A stretch of DNA of 10,830 bases, taken from assembly GCA_002385675.1 (NCBI GenBank), contig DGDY01000251.1, positions 1,147 through 11,976 on the forward strand, given 5' to 3'. Within the stretch, counting starts at the first letter, position 1. Each line of letters opens with the position of its first letter. The notes below the pieces were generated by a model. That model was not told the origin of the DNA and did not search any database. It worked only from the letters and a program-made list of their open reading frames with translations. The position numbers and the translations under genes were made by a program. This DNA is from Anaerolineales bacterium UBA3940. GTDB lineage: Bacteria; Chloroflexota; Anaerolineae; Aggregatilineales; UBA3940. Shown in pieces: positions 1 through 7,684 of this stretch.

Positions 1-131
1 AGCCCGAAGAGCGCCACCCGCCGCTGGTGCTGGGCGAGGACGATACCCCGGAACGCAAAAAAGATGCCGGTGGCTGCCAACGCGTAGAGGATGATTGAGA
101 TGCGGGAGATAAACAGGAGTAAGGTGTTCAT
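1..131 (-). CDS. Small membrane protein, 5' part only (runs off the left edge)
   Basis: An open reading frame begins with ATG at 131 and stays open to the window edge, giving 43 complete codons. The residues start MNTLLLFISRISIILYAL. Residues about 11-27 form one hydrophobic helix (ending GIFFAF), followed by a basic stretch with QHQRR, as expected for an N-terminal membrane anchor or the first helix of a multi-pass protein with its positive end inside. A GAGG lies 8 bases before the ATG. The gene starts 27 bases after the purine nucleoside phosphorylase stop and reads the same way, so the two are probably co-transcribed. The family cannot be named from the part visible. No function is assigned; the reading frame and the membrane helix are what is actually seen. 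Confidence 0.6.
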   Translation of the reverse strand, partial: MNTLLLFISRISIILYALAATGIFFAFRGIVLAQHQRRVALFG

Positions 132-158
132 GAGCGTGGCCTCGAGCGATGGCCCGGG

Positions 159-1022
159 CTAAGTGGCGGTCGGCGGCAGCTTCTTGAGCACGCCCCGGAG
201 AACCGCCTCCAGGCGCGGCACAATCGTTTTGCCTGCTTCCAATACCTCGTCGTGCAGAGAGTTGCCGTCGGCAGGGGCCGCAGCCGGCTGATCGACGGCA
301 ATGTTGGTGATGCCAGAAATGCCCAGCACGCGGATGCCGCCGTGACGCGCCACGATGGTTTCGTGGACGGTGGACATGCCCACAGCGGTCGCACCGGCCA
401 GCCGCAGGAAGCGGATCTCGGCGGGCGTCTCGAAGGACGGACCGGCGACGCCGGCGTATACGCCCTCATGCATGGGGATGTCCGCCTCGCGTGCGACCTC
501 CCTGGCGAGCTGCCGCAGTTCCGGGTCGTAAGCGCCAGCCATATCGGGGAAGCGCGGGCCGAGCGAGTCGTCGTTCGGGCCACGCAGCGGGTTGTAGCCC
601 GCCATCCCCACCAGGTTGATGTGGTCGGCGATCAGCATCAGGTCACCGGCGGAGTAGGTCGGTTCCAGGCCACCTGCCGCGTTCGTCACGATCAGAATCT
701 TGACGCCCATGAGCTGCATCACGCGTATCGGCAGCGTCACCTGGGAGATCGGGTAGCCCTCGTAGAAATGCGAGCGCCCGCGCATGACCATCACGGACTG
801 GCCTTCAAGCTGGCCTACGTAGAGCTGCCCGCTGTGCCCCTGGACCGTAGAGACGGGCCAATACGGGATCTCCTCATAGGGGATGACGTCGGCATTCTCG
901 ACCGTGGCGGCAAAATCCCCCAGGCCGGAACCAAGCACAATGCCGACCCGGGGCGAATGCCCGGTGCGGCTGCGCACGGCGTCTGCCGCGGCTCTGAACT
1001 GCTCGCCGGAATAGAACTCCAT
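159..1022 (-). CDS. punA: Purine nucleoside phosphorylase, class I trimeric type
   Basis: A 287-residue cytoplasmic enzyme that splits inosine, guanosine and their deoxy forms with phosphate into free base and (deoxy)ribose-1-phosphate, in purine salvage. Visible family motifs: GSGLG (31-35, phosphate loop), GHSG with H63, GRSHFYEG (82-89) with phosphate-binding R83 and H85, TNAAGG (113-118), GPSFETPAEI (194-203) with base-contacting E198, GMSTVHE (215-221), and N240 in ITN, equivalent to human N243. These positions track human PNP within about three residues and the length is normal. H220 stands where many homologues have Pro; actinobacterial PNPs also have His there. The E and N pair favours 6-oxopurines over adenosine. 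The start is fixed by AGGAGG (minus strand, 1031-1036), 8 bases before the ATG. The gene is divergent from pyrG and has its own promoter. Confidence 0.95.
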   Translation of the reverse strand: MEFYSGEQFRAAADAVRSRTGHSPRVGIVLGSGLGDFAATVENADVIPYEEIPYWPVSTVQGHSGQLYVGQLEGQSVMVMRGRSHFYEGYPISQVTLPIRVMQLMGVKILIVTNAAGGLEPTYSAGDLMLIADHINLVGMAGYNPLRGPNDDSLGPRFPDMAGAYDPELRQLAREVAREADIPMHEGVYAGVAGPSFETPAEIRFLRLAGATAVGMSTVHETIVARHGGIRVLGISGITNIAVDQPAAAPADGNSLHDEVLEAGKTIVPRLEAVLRGVLKKLPPTAT

Positions 1023-1119
1023 CTACTGCGCCTCCTGCGCTGGAACACTGCTCAAAAAGAGCACCCGGAATCGTAGCGTGGGCACACGGCGCCGTGCCGG
1101 GCTGTGTGCATCGCAGGCC

Positions 1120-1149
1120 ATTATACCGTGTACGGCGAGGGCGTCACAA
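1120..1149 (-). promoter_or_regulatory. Predicted sigma70-type promoter of the purine nucleoside phosphorylase gene
   Basis: On the minus strand a perfect -10 box TATAAT (1120-1125) lies 18 bases after TTGTGA (1144-1149), a fair -35 box. Transcription should start near 1113 and leave a leader of about 90 bases before the ATG at 1022. The leader contains a 12-base perfect palindrome CACGGCGCCGTG (1085-1096) and a small hairpin TGCTC/GAGCA with a five-base loop (1049-1063). Neither has a known role here. Consensus match only. Confidence 0.55.
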
Positions 1150-1198
1150 CCGGCGAGGCGCTGCCGGGGAACATCGGTGAGAGGTGCCCTCGGTAACA

Positions 1199-1227
1199 TG
1201 GCATCGAGCGGCGGGGTATGGTATTAT
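1199..1227 (+). promoter_or_regulatory. Predicted extended -10 promoter of pyrG
   Basis: TATTAT (1222-1227) is preceded by TGG (1219-1221), the extended -10 pattern TGn, in otherwise GC-rich sequence. A weak -35 (TGGCAT, 1199-1204) is 17 bases upstream. Transcription would begin near 1234, giving a leader of about 165 bases before pyrG. That leader contains the terminator-like hairpin described separately. The promoter points away from the purine nucleoside phosphorylase promoter and the two do not overlap. Confidence 0.5.
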
Positions 1228-1259
1228 CCATCCGTTACGGCGAGGTATAAGACGAGACA

Positions 1260-1361
1260 ATGAGAATCGACGAACACGACACTTCTCCGAGCACCGATGA
1301 CGATAACAGGCGGGGAGGACAGCCTGAGGCTGCAACCTCCCCGTCTCTCTTTTTGATATAG
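1260..1361 (+). promoter_or_regulatory. Candidate 33-codon leader ORF of pyrG
   Basis: ATG at 1260 opens a 33-codon frame beginning MRIDEHDTSPST and ending SLFLI, with a TAG at 1359-1361. It spans the alternative pairing (1282-1289), both terminator arms (1311-1343) and the U-rich tract, so a ribosome finishing it would melt the terminator. The layout resembles the E. coli pyrBI leader, whose leader peptide also runs through its attenuator. The ribosome site is poor: GAGG is 14 bases away and GAGA only two. It may therefore be a chance frame. It is listed as a regulatory candidate, not as an established gene. Confidence 0.25.
1311..1354 (+). terminator. Intrinsic terminator hairpin in the pyrG leader (candidate attenuator)
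   Basis: CGGGGAGG (1311-1318) pairs perfectly with CCTCCCCG (1336-1343). Inside, CAGCC (1320-1324) pairs with GGCTG (1328-1332) around a TGA loop. The stem runs straight into TCTCTCTTTTT (1344-1354). No plus-strand gene lies upstream, because the previous gene is divergent, so the only transcripts it can stop are those heading into pyrG. CTTCTCCG (1282-1289) can instead pair with the 5' arm 1311-1318 over eight pairs including two G-U, which would prevent the terminator. The hairpin and T tract are seen directly; attenuation is inferred. Confidence 0.7.
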
Positions 1362-1368
1362 TTAGTGA

Positions 1369-3454
<2,086 letters not shown>

Positions 3455-3513
3455 CCAGGACAGAACGGCGTTCGCGAAGCGAATACCGTCAGAGAGGGTC
3501 TAAGTTATCAGCA

Positions 3514-3552
3514 AAACAAACAGCCGCGAAGTTCATTCGCGGCTGTTTGTTT
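3514..3552. terminator. Bidirectional intrinsic terminator between convergent genes
   Basis: A 17-base perfect inverted repeat (3514-3530 with 3536-3552) around a five-base loop GTTCA has the core CAGCCGCGAA / TTCGCGGCTG. The flanks are A-rich on the left and T-rich on the right (TGTTTGTTTG, then GGTTTTGTTTG), so the structure works for the Nudix gene on the plus strand and for the response regulator gene on the minus strand. A second, weaker hairpin lies just before it (ACGG..TTCGC/GCGAA..CCGT, 3465-3489) without a T tract. Confidence 0.85.
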
Positions 3553-3596
3553 GCGACGGTTTTGTTTGCCCTCATGTCATCGGGCGGCTGGCCGGC

Positions 3597-4340
3597 CTAG
3601 ACCTGCTCCTGTTGCTTCTTGAAGTCCATGAAGCGGTAGCCGATGCCGCGCTCGGTGAGGATGTATTTCGGGTTGGAGGGGTCTTCCTCGATCTTCTCGC
3701 GCAGATAGTTGACGTACAGCCGCACGTAGTGCGTCTCGTCGCGGTACTCGTAGCCCCACACCTTCGCCAGAAGCTGCTCGTGCGGAACCGTCCAGCCCGC
3801 GTTCTCGATGAGGTGGTAGAGCAGCCGGTACTCCGTCGGGCGGAGCTTGATGCGTTCGCCCTCGACGATGACCTCGCGCTTGTTGAAGTCCACGCTGAGA
3901 CGGTCATCGATCTTGATGATCGTCTCGCTCGGCTCGATGACGGTGTGCGTGCGCCGCAGCACGGCCTTCACCCGGCTGATCAACTCGCGCGCGCCAAACG
4001 GCTTGGTGACGTAATCGTCTGCGCCCAGCTCCAGCCCGCGCACCTTGTCCTCTTCCTCGCCCTTGGCGGTCAGCATGATGACCGGCACGCTGGAGAACTC
4101 GCGCAGCATGCGCAGCACCTCGAAGCCGTCAAGCTGCGGCATCATGATGTCGAGGATGATCAGGTCGGGGATGTGCTTGCGGACCTCATCAAGTGCCTGC
4201 ACCCCGTTCGTCGCCTCGATGACCTGGAAGCCCTCGATCTCCAGGTTCATGCGGATGAGGTCCACCATGCGCTGCTCGTCATCGACGACGAGGATGCGCA
4301 TGTGGGAATAGTTTGGCTCGCTTCGTTTAGTTTGTACCAT
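3597..4340 (-). CDS. OmpR/PhoB-family response regulator, orphan
   Basis: A 247-residue DNA-binding regulator. The receiver domain (about 14-128) shows the acidic pair D20-D21 in ILVVDDE, phospho-acceptor D64 in [14 protein letters not shown]91 in IMLTAK and K113 in YVTKPF, so it should be phosphorylated normally. The winged-helix effector (about 145-240) has the family pattern [15 protein letters not shown], then VWGYEY and the closing RGIGYRF. The ATG at 4340 follows the stop of the 80-residue gene by two bases, so translation is probably coupled. This adds 13 residues before the usual start MRILVVDD. An internal ATG at residue 14 is the alternative but has no better ribosome site. No histidine kinase gene is in the window, so the partner is unknown. 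It ends at the bidirectional terminator. Confidence 0.95.
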   Translation of the reverse strand: MVQTKRSEPNYSHMRILVVDDEQRMVDLIRMNLEIEGFQVIEATNGVQALDEVRKHIPDLIILDIMMPQLDGFEVLRMLREFSSVPVIMLTAKGEEEDKVRGLELGADDYVTKPFGARELISRVKAVLRRTHTVIEPSETIIKIDDRLSVDFNKREVIVEGERIKLRPTEYRLLYHLIENAGWTVPHEQLLAKVWGYEYRDETHYVRLYVNYLREKIEEDPSNPKYILTERGIGYRFMDFKKQQEQV

Positions 4341-4342
4341 GG

Positions 4343-4585
4343 TTACTCGCGCACAAATGTGAGCACGTCCTCTTCTTGCTCATCTGGCAGGATCTGGATC
4401 AGGTTGATGCGCCACCATGGGATGATCACCTGATTGACCTCGCGCAGTACGTACTGGACTTCCTTACCGTCACGGCGCTGAGGATTCACCCCGATGATGA
4501 ACTGGTCGGTGGGTTGTGGTAGCTCGTCAACGTCGAGCACGATAGGGTCGTCATTAACAATGTGAACCTGTAGGCGGTACGCCAT
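4343..4585 (-). CDS. Uncharacterised 80-residue protein upstream of the response regulator
   Basis: A short soluble protein beginning [21 protein letters not shown] do not recognise the family. It has alternating hydrophobic stretches typical of beta strands ([35 protein letters not shown]) and ends in an acidic tail. There is no signal peptide, membrane helix or cysteine. The paired Trp in IIPWWRI is a recognisable marker. The start is supported by AGGGTG 8 bases before the ATG. The gene is first in a two-gene unit with the response regulator, behind its own promoter. The two-base gap to the regulator suggests co-translation and perhaps a related role, but nothing in the sequence says what. 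Coding is supported by the ribosome site, the intact frame and the tight junction. Confidence 0.8.
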   Translation of the reverse strand: MAYRLQVHIVNDDPIVLDVDELPQPTDQFIIGVNPQRRDGKEVQYVLREVNQVIIPWWRINLIQILPDEQEEDVLTFVRE

Positions 4586-4610
4586 ATTCTTTCACCCTGT
4601 TCAAGCTAGG

Positions 4611-4634
4611 CAGAGTTACCCACAGGCGACTCTG
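4611..4634. repeat. Inverted repeat at the start of the regulator transcript
   Basis: CAGAGT (4611-4616) and ACTCTG (4629-4634) form a six-base inverted repeat with a 12-base spacer. It covers the predicted transcription start and first bases of the 80-residue gene/response regulator transcript. It could be an operator, for example for autoregulation, or a 5' RNA hairpin. Six-base repeats at this spacing are also expected by chance. Confidence 0.3.
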
Positions 4635-4639
4635 TCCCG

Positions 4640-4669
4640 ATCATATCCATAAGGTAAGCAGTGTTTCAA
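4640..4669 (-). promoter_or_regulatory. Predicted sigma70-type promoter of the 80-residue gene/response regulator unit
   Basis: On the minus strand TTGAAA (4664-4669) is followed, after 18 bases, by TATGAT (4640-4645). Each matches five of six consensus positions. Transcription would start near 4633, about 48 bases before the ATG at 4585. It lies in the 110-base gap after the FHA gene, which shows no convincing terminator, so the regulator unit may also receive read-through from the kinase operon. Confidence 0.6.
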
Positions 4670-4695
4670 ACCAGTCGAGCATGTGATCGAGTTCA

Positions 4696-5196
4696 TCACT
4701 TGAAGTAGACGTGCATAACCAGCTTGCCCAGCCGGATTTCGTCACCGTCGCGCAGCAGGCGCGGCTGGTTGGGCGCAAGGCGCTGCCCGTTCAGGAATGT
4801 GCCGTTGGCGCTGTCGAGATCGACGATGGAGAGCACGTCGTCGCCGCGTCGGAAGGCGGCATGGATGCGCGAGACGCCGCGCTCCAGCGCATTGTACGGC
4901 GTGAGGTCCAGGTCGGGCTCGACCCCGCTGGCTGAATCCCGCCGCCCGATCAGAAATTCGCCGGTGGGGGCGATTGTCAGCGGCTCGGCGGCGTCGCGGA
5001 TGTGGATGATGATCTGGTTGCGCTGCTGGAAGGTGGCGGTCCCCCAGCCTGATTTGACACTCAGTTCGTTGGCCTCGTCGGCCAGTTCGCGAGTTGGAAT
5101 CTCAACCTGCGGGTTGCTCCACAGATTCAGCCCGCATTCCTCGCAGACGAGCGCGCCTTCCAAGTTGTCATGTCGGCAGTAGGGACACTTAACCAT
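4696..5196 (-). CDS. Zinc-ribbon and FHA domain protein (phosphothreonine reader)
   Basis: A 166-residue cytoplasmic protein. Residues 4-21 form a zinc ribbon (CPYC then CEEC: C4, C7, C18, C21). After a linker of about 45 residues a forkhead-associated domain fills the C-terminal half, with FLIGRR, the phosphopeptide-contacting SRIHAAF, and DLDSANGTFLNG. FHA domains bind phosphothreonine, so this is the likely reader for the kinase encoded three genes upstream. The frame is open well upstream, but the ATG at 5196 is chosen because GGGAG lies just before it and the zinc ribbon starts at residue 4. The start overlaps the end of the J-domain/vWA gene by 8 bases, implying translational coupling. 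It is the last gene of the four-gene operon. Domain calls are firm; the partner is inferred from context. Confidence 0.92.
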   Translation of the reverse strand: MVKCPYCRHDNLEGALVCEECGLNLWSNPQVEIPTRELADEANELSVKSGWGTATFQQRNQIIIHIRDAAEPLTIAPTGEFLIGRRDSASGVEPDLDLTPYNALERGVSRIHAAFRRGDDVLSIVDLDSANGTFLNGQRLAPNQPRLLRDGDEIRLGKLVMHVYFK

Positions 5197-6679
5197 TGCT
5201 ATCTCCCAGGAACGGCCAGAGAGCACGCGTTCCGTACTTAAGTTGTTTGGCTCCCTCGTCGGAGAGCCTGCGCGTGTGAGCCACACGCCGCGCTTCATGC
5301 AGGGCGGATTTGCCAAGCTCCTCCGCCCCGTTCTCGAACAGCCGGGTGGCCAGGTACTCCAGCTTGCGGGTGGCCTCGGTGATGTCGCCTCTCTCAAGCG
5401 CCTCCCGCGCGCGGCTCTGCAGCCGGTACATGGTGAGGCGGGTCAGGGCGTCGAGCAGGGTCTGCGGCGGCTCCTCCTGTTCGGGGAGCTCGTTCTGCAC
5501 CTCGACAGTCAGGTCGAGCACCAGGCGTTCGGAGCGGTACTTCGAGCCGAGGACTTCGCCGCTGACGTCCACGCGGCCCACGAAGAACTCGCCCGGCTCC
5601 GCCGCGCCCGTCATAAGATGGAACTGGAGCATCAGCCGGGTCGCGGCAAGCCCATCCACCGAGCCGAGCGGGATCGGCTGTATGTCGGCGTCGAGCATCA
5701 TCGGGTTGGGTGAGACACGCGCGGTCGACACCAGTTTGACATTTGCCGCCGGTGCGACGGTAATCTGCACGCGTTCGGCGTAGGCGGTAGCCAGGCTGCG
5801 AACCCGCTGCTGGAGGAAGGTGGTAACGGCTTCCGGCGAGCTAATGTAGGCCGAGGCCCCGCCTGTCTGTGCGGCCAGTGCGTCGAGGAAGCGGTCATTC
5901 CAGTCCTCGCCGATGCCCATCGCGCTGATGCCGATGCCCGCCTCGCGGGCCCGCCCGGCCAGTCGCAGGCAGTCGTCCTCGTCACCGTAGGTGCGGCCAT
6001 CCGTAATGAGGATAATGTGATTGACGTAGCGCGAGTGCCGGTTGCGCTCCACCTGCGCCAGCCCGGCCTTCAGGCCGGAGAAGATGGCTGTCGCGCCGTC
6101 AGCGCGGATCGTGCTGATGCGCGCCTTCATCTCGCGCGGGTCGGTCGGGTGCTGGGCGGGGATGAGCACCTCGGCGTTGTCTGAGAACGTCACGACGGAG
6201 AGGATGTCCTTCTCGTCGCACTCGCCGATAATGTTGTGCACCGCCGCCTTCAGGTTTTGCAGGCGCGGCCCCTGCATCGACGTGCTGTGATCGACGACGA
6301 GGGAGAGGTTGAGCGGTGCGTCGGGTGCGGTGGTGGTTTTAAGCGTGGGCTGGATGTTGAGCAGCACGTACAGGAGCTGCGGCTCGTCGAGCTTGCGGAC
6401 CTTGCGGCGGCTGAACACAGGCTCCACAACCAGGCCGGGTGTGTCCGTCGCCCGCTTCTGCCAGTTTGCATCGTAGGCGGCACGCTTGGCTGGGTCAGAA
6501 AGCACCTGATAGGCGGTGTTGATGTCTTTGAACACGACGGCAGCGCCGGGCGCCTTGTTGGCGTCCGGGTGGAAGCGTCGTGCAGCCAGGCGGTATGCCT
6601 CCCGAATCTGCTCGTCGCTTGCCGTGGAAGGCACGCGCAAGATGGCGTAGTGGTCGACAAAGCCCATAGTCAGCGTCAT
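5189..6679 (-). CDS. J-domain fused to a von Willebrand factor A domain
   Basis: A 496-residue soluble protein. Residues about 9-70 are a DnaJ J-domain with the Hsp70-activating HPD (37-39, RRFHPDANK) and the closing FKDINTAYQVLSDPAKRAAYD. Residues about 122-290 are a vWA domain with a complete metal site: DHSTS (D130, S132, S134), T197 in DGATAIFSGL and D227 in ITDGRTYGDED. A beta-rich part follows, then a helical C-terminus (about 405-490). There is no DnaJ zinc finger, substrate-binding domain, signal peptide or membrane segment. The J-domain would recruit DnaK while the vWA part binds a partner through Mg2+. The start ATG at 6679 has AGG upstream; ATG at 6667 is an alternative. The gene begins 21 bases after the phosphatase gene and overlaps the FHA gene. 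Client or partner unknown. Confidence 0.93.
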   Translation of the reverse strand: MTLTMGFVDHYAILRVPSTASDEQIREAYRLAARRFHPDANKAPGAAVVFKDINTAYQVLSDPAKRAAYDANWQKRATDTPGLVVEPVFSRRKVRKLDEPQLLYVLLNIQPTLKTTTAPDAPLNLSLVVDHSTSMQGPRLQNLKAAVHNIIGECDEKDILSVVTFSDNAEVLIPAQHPTDPREMKARISTIRADGATAIFSGLKAGLAQVERNRHSRYVNHIILITDGRTYGDEDDCLRLAGRAREAGIGISAMGIGEDWNDRFLDALAAQTGGASAYISSPEAVTTFLQQRVRSLATAYAERVQITVAPAANVKLVSTARVSPNPMMLDADIQPIPLGSVDGLAATRLMLQFHLMTGAAEPGEFFVGRVDVSGEVLGSKYRSERLVLDLTVEVQNELPEQEEPPQTLLDALTRLTMYRLQSRAREALERGDITEATRKLEYLATRLFENGAEELGKSALHEARRVAHTRRLSDEGAKQLKYGTRALWPFLGDSNG

Positions 6680-6700
6680 CCCAGCCTGCTATAGAACTGG

Positions 6701-7657
6701 CTAATCAGGCATCTGAACCAGGACGATGGTGATGTTATCGGGGCCGCCGCTGGCGTTGGCCTCGTTGATGAGGCGGTCGCAGGCTTCCTGCGGATCGTCG
6801 TACTCCTCCAGGATGGCCATCATACGCTGCTCCCCCACGACCCCCCACATGCCGTCGCTGCACAGTAGCAGACGTGAGGACGGCGGCAGACGGCGTGTCA
6901 CCGTATCGATCTCCAGCGATTCGCCCTGTCCGATAGCCCGGTAGAGAACGTTGCGCTGCGGGTGAACCTCCGCTTCCTCCGCCGTGAGCTGCCCCAGCTC
7001 CTGCAGGCGGCGAACGAGCGAGTGATCCCGCGTAATCAGCTCCATTGTGCCGTCGGCGATCAGGTAGGCGCGGCTGTCGCCGACATGGGCCAGGTGCGCC
7101 TCATCCCCCCGCACGACGGCACAGGTGGCCGTTGTCCCGCCATCGGAGATCCGTTTCTGCACAGCCCGGTTTGCTGCCGACATCGCCTCGTTCAGCACCT
7201 CGGAGATGGTGCGGCGGCCCGGCCCCGCGCCGCTCAGGTGCGGCACGATCACCTCGGAAAGAACGTGCTTCGCAAGCGTCTGCACGGCGAGCGTGCTGGC
7301 AATCTCGCCGTTGTCATGCCCGCCCATACCATCGGCGACGACGAAAAAACCGATGGGCGCCGGGCTGTCGGTCACGTCCGGCATGGCAATGAACGACAGG
7401 CACGCATCCTGATTGTTGCTGCGCACCTGTCCGGGGTCGGTGGCCTGCCCGACGCGCAAATGCTGCCGGGTGTTTTTGAACGGTCGCGGCGGCGCGAGCG
7501 GTCGAGTCTGGAGCGTTTCGTCCTCGTCGGGCGGCGGCGTGTAGGGAACCACGGCAGGCTCCAGGTTCTCGTATAAATCGGTCTGGTTTTCCAGGTGGCG
7601 AGCGGGCGGGCTGCCACTCTCGCGATTCAGCCCGAACAACCGGCGTAGGAGTTCCAT
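6701..7657 (-). CDS. PP2C-family Ser/Thr protein phosphatase
   Basis: A 318-residue metal-dependent phosphatase, the eraser matching the kinase upstream. The catalytic domain (about 66-316) has all PPM motifs: GQVRSNNQD with D84, VADGMGGHDNGE with D109, GTTATCAVV, AHVGDSRAYL, TRDHSLV, LYRAIGQ, CSDGMWGVV with D268, and GGPDNITIVLV with D307. The four metal-binding Asp are all present, so activity is expected. An N-terminal extension of about 65 residues is Pro-rich and acidic (YTPPPDEDETLQTRP) and probably disordered; it has no membrane helix. Its Thr residues next to acidic ones could be kinase targets and FHA ligands, which is only a suggestion. GGAG lies 11 bases before the ATG. The gene starts 27 bases after the kinase stop and ends 21 bases before the J-domain/vWA gene. 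Confidence 0.96.
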   Translation of the reverse strand: MELLRRLFGLNRESGSPPARHLENQTDLYENLEPAVVPYTPPPDEDETLQTRPLAPPRPFKNTRQHLRVGQATDPGQVRSNNQDACLSFIAMPDVTDSPAPIGFFVVADGMGGHDNGEIASTLAVQTLAKHVLSEVIVPHLSGAGPGRRTISEVLNEAMSAANRAVQKRISDGGTTATCAVVRGDEAHLAHVGDSRAYLIADGTMELITRDHSLVRRLQELGQLTAEEAEVHPQRNVLYRAIGQGESLEIDTVTRRLPPSSRLLLCSDGMWGVVGEQRMMAILEEYDDPQEACDRLINEANASGGPDNITIVLVQMPD

Positions 7658-7684
7658 GCTTAACGTTTCTCCGGGTTGGCTCGT

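Noticed and set aside
252..1076. A 274-codon open frame on the plus strand opposite the purine nucleoside phosphorylase gene
   Set aside because: Shadow frame of a gene with complete family motifs; no ribosome site and no recognisable protein.
1078..1263. A 61-codon plus-strand frame in the pyrG upstream region
   Set aside because: It begins inside the phosphorylase promoter/leader, crosses both predicted promoters and has no ribosome site or protein-like composition. An internal ATG at 1198 also lies upstream of the predicted pyrG transcription start.
3612..4433. A 273-codon open frame opposite the response regulator gene
   Set aside because: Antisense shadow. It spans two real genes and crosses the bidirectional terminator side without its own signals.
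5197..5397. Extension of the FHA gene upstream to 5397
   Set aside because: The extra residues are in the frame overlapping the J-domain/vWA gene and are Arg/Pro/Ser-rich without motifs. The ATG at 5196 has a good ribosome site and puts the zinc ribbon at the N-terminus.
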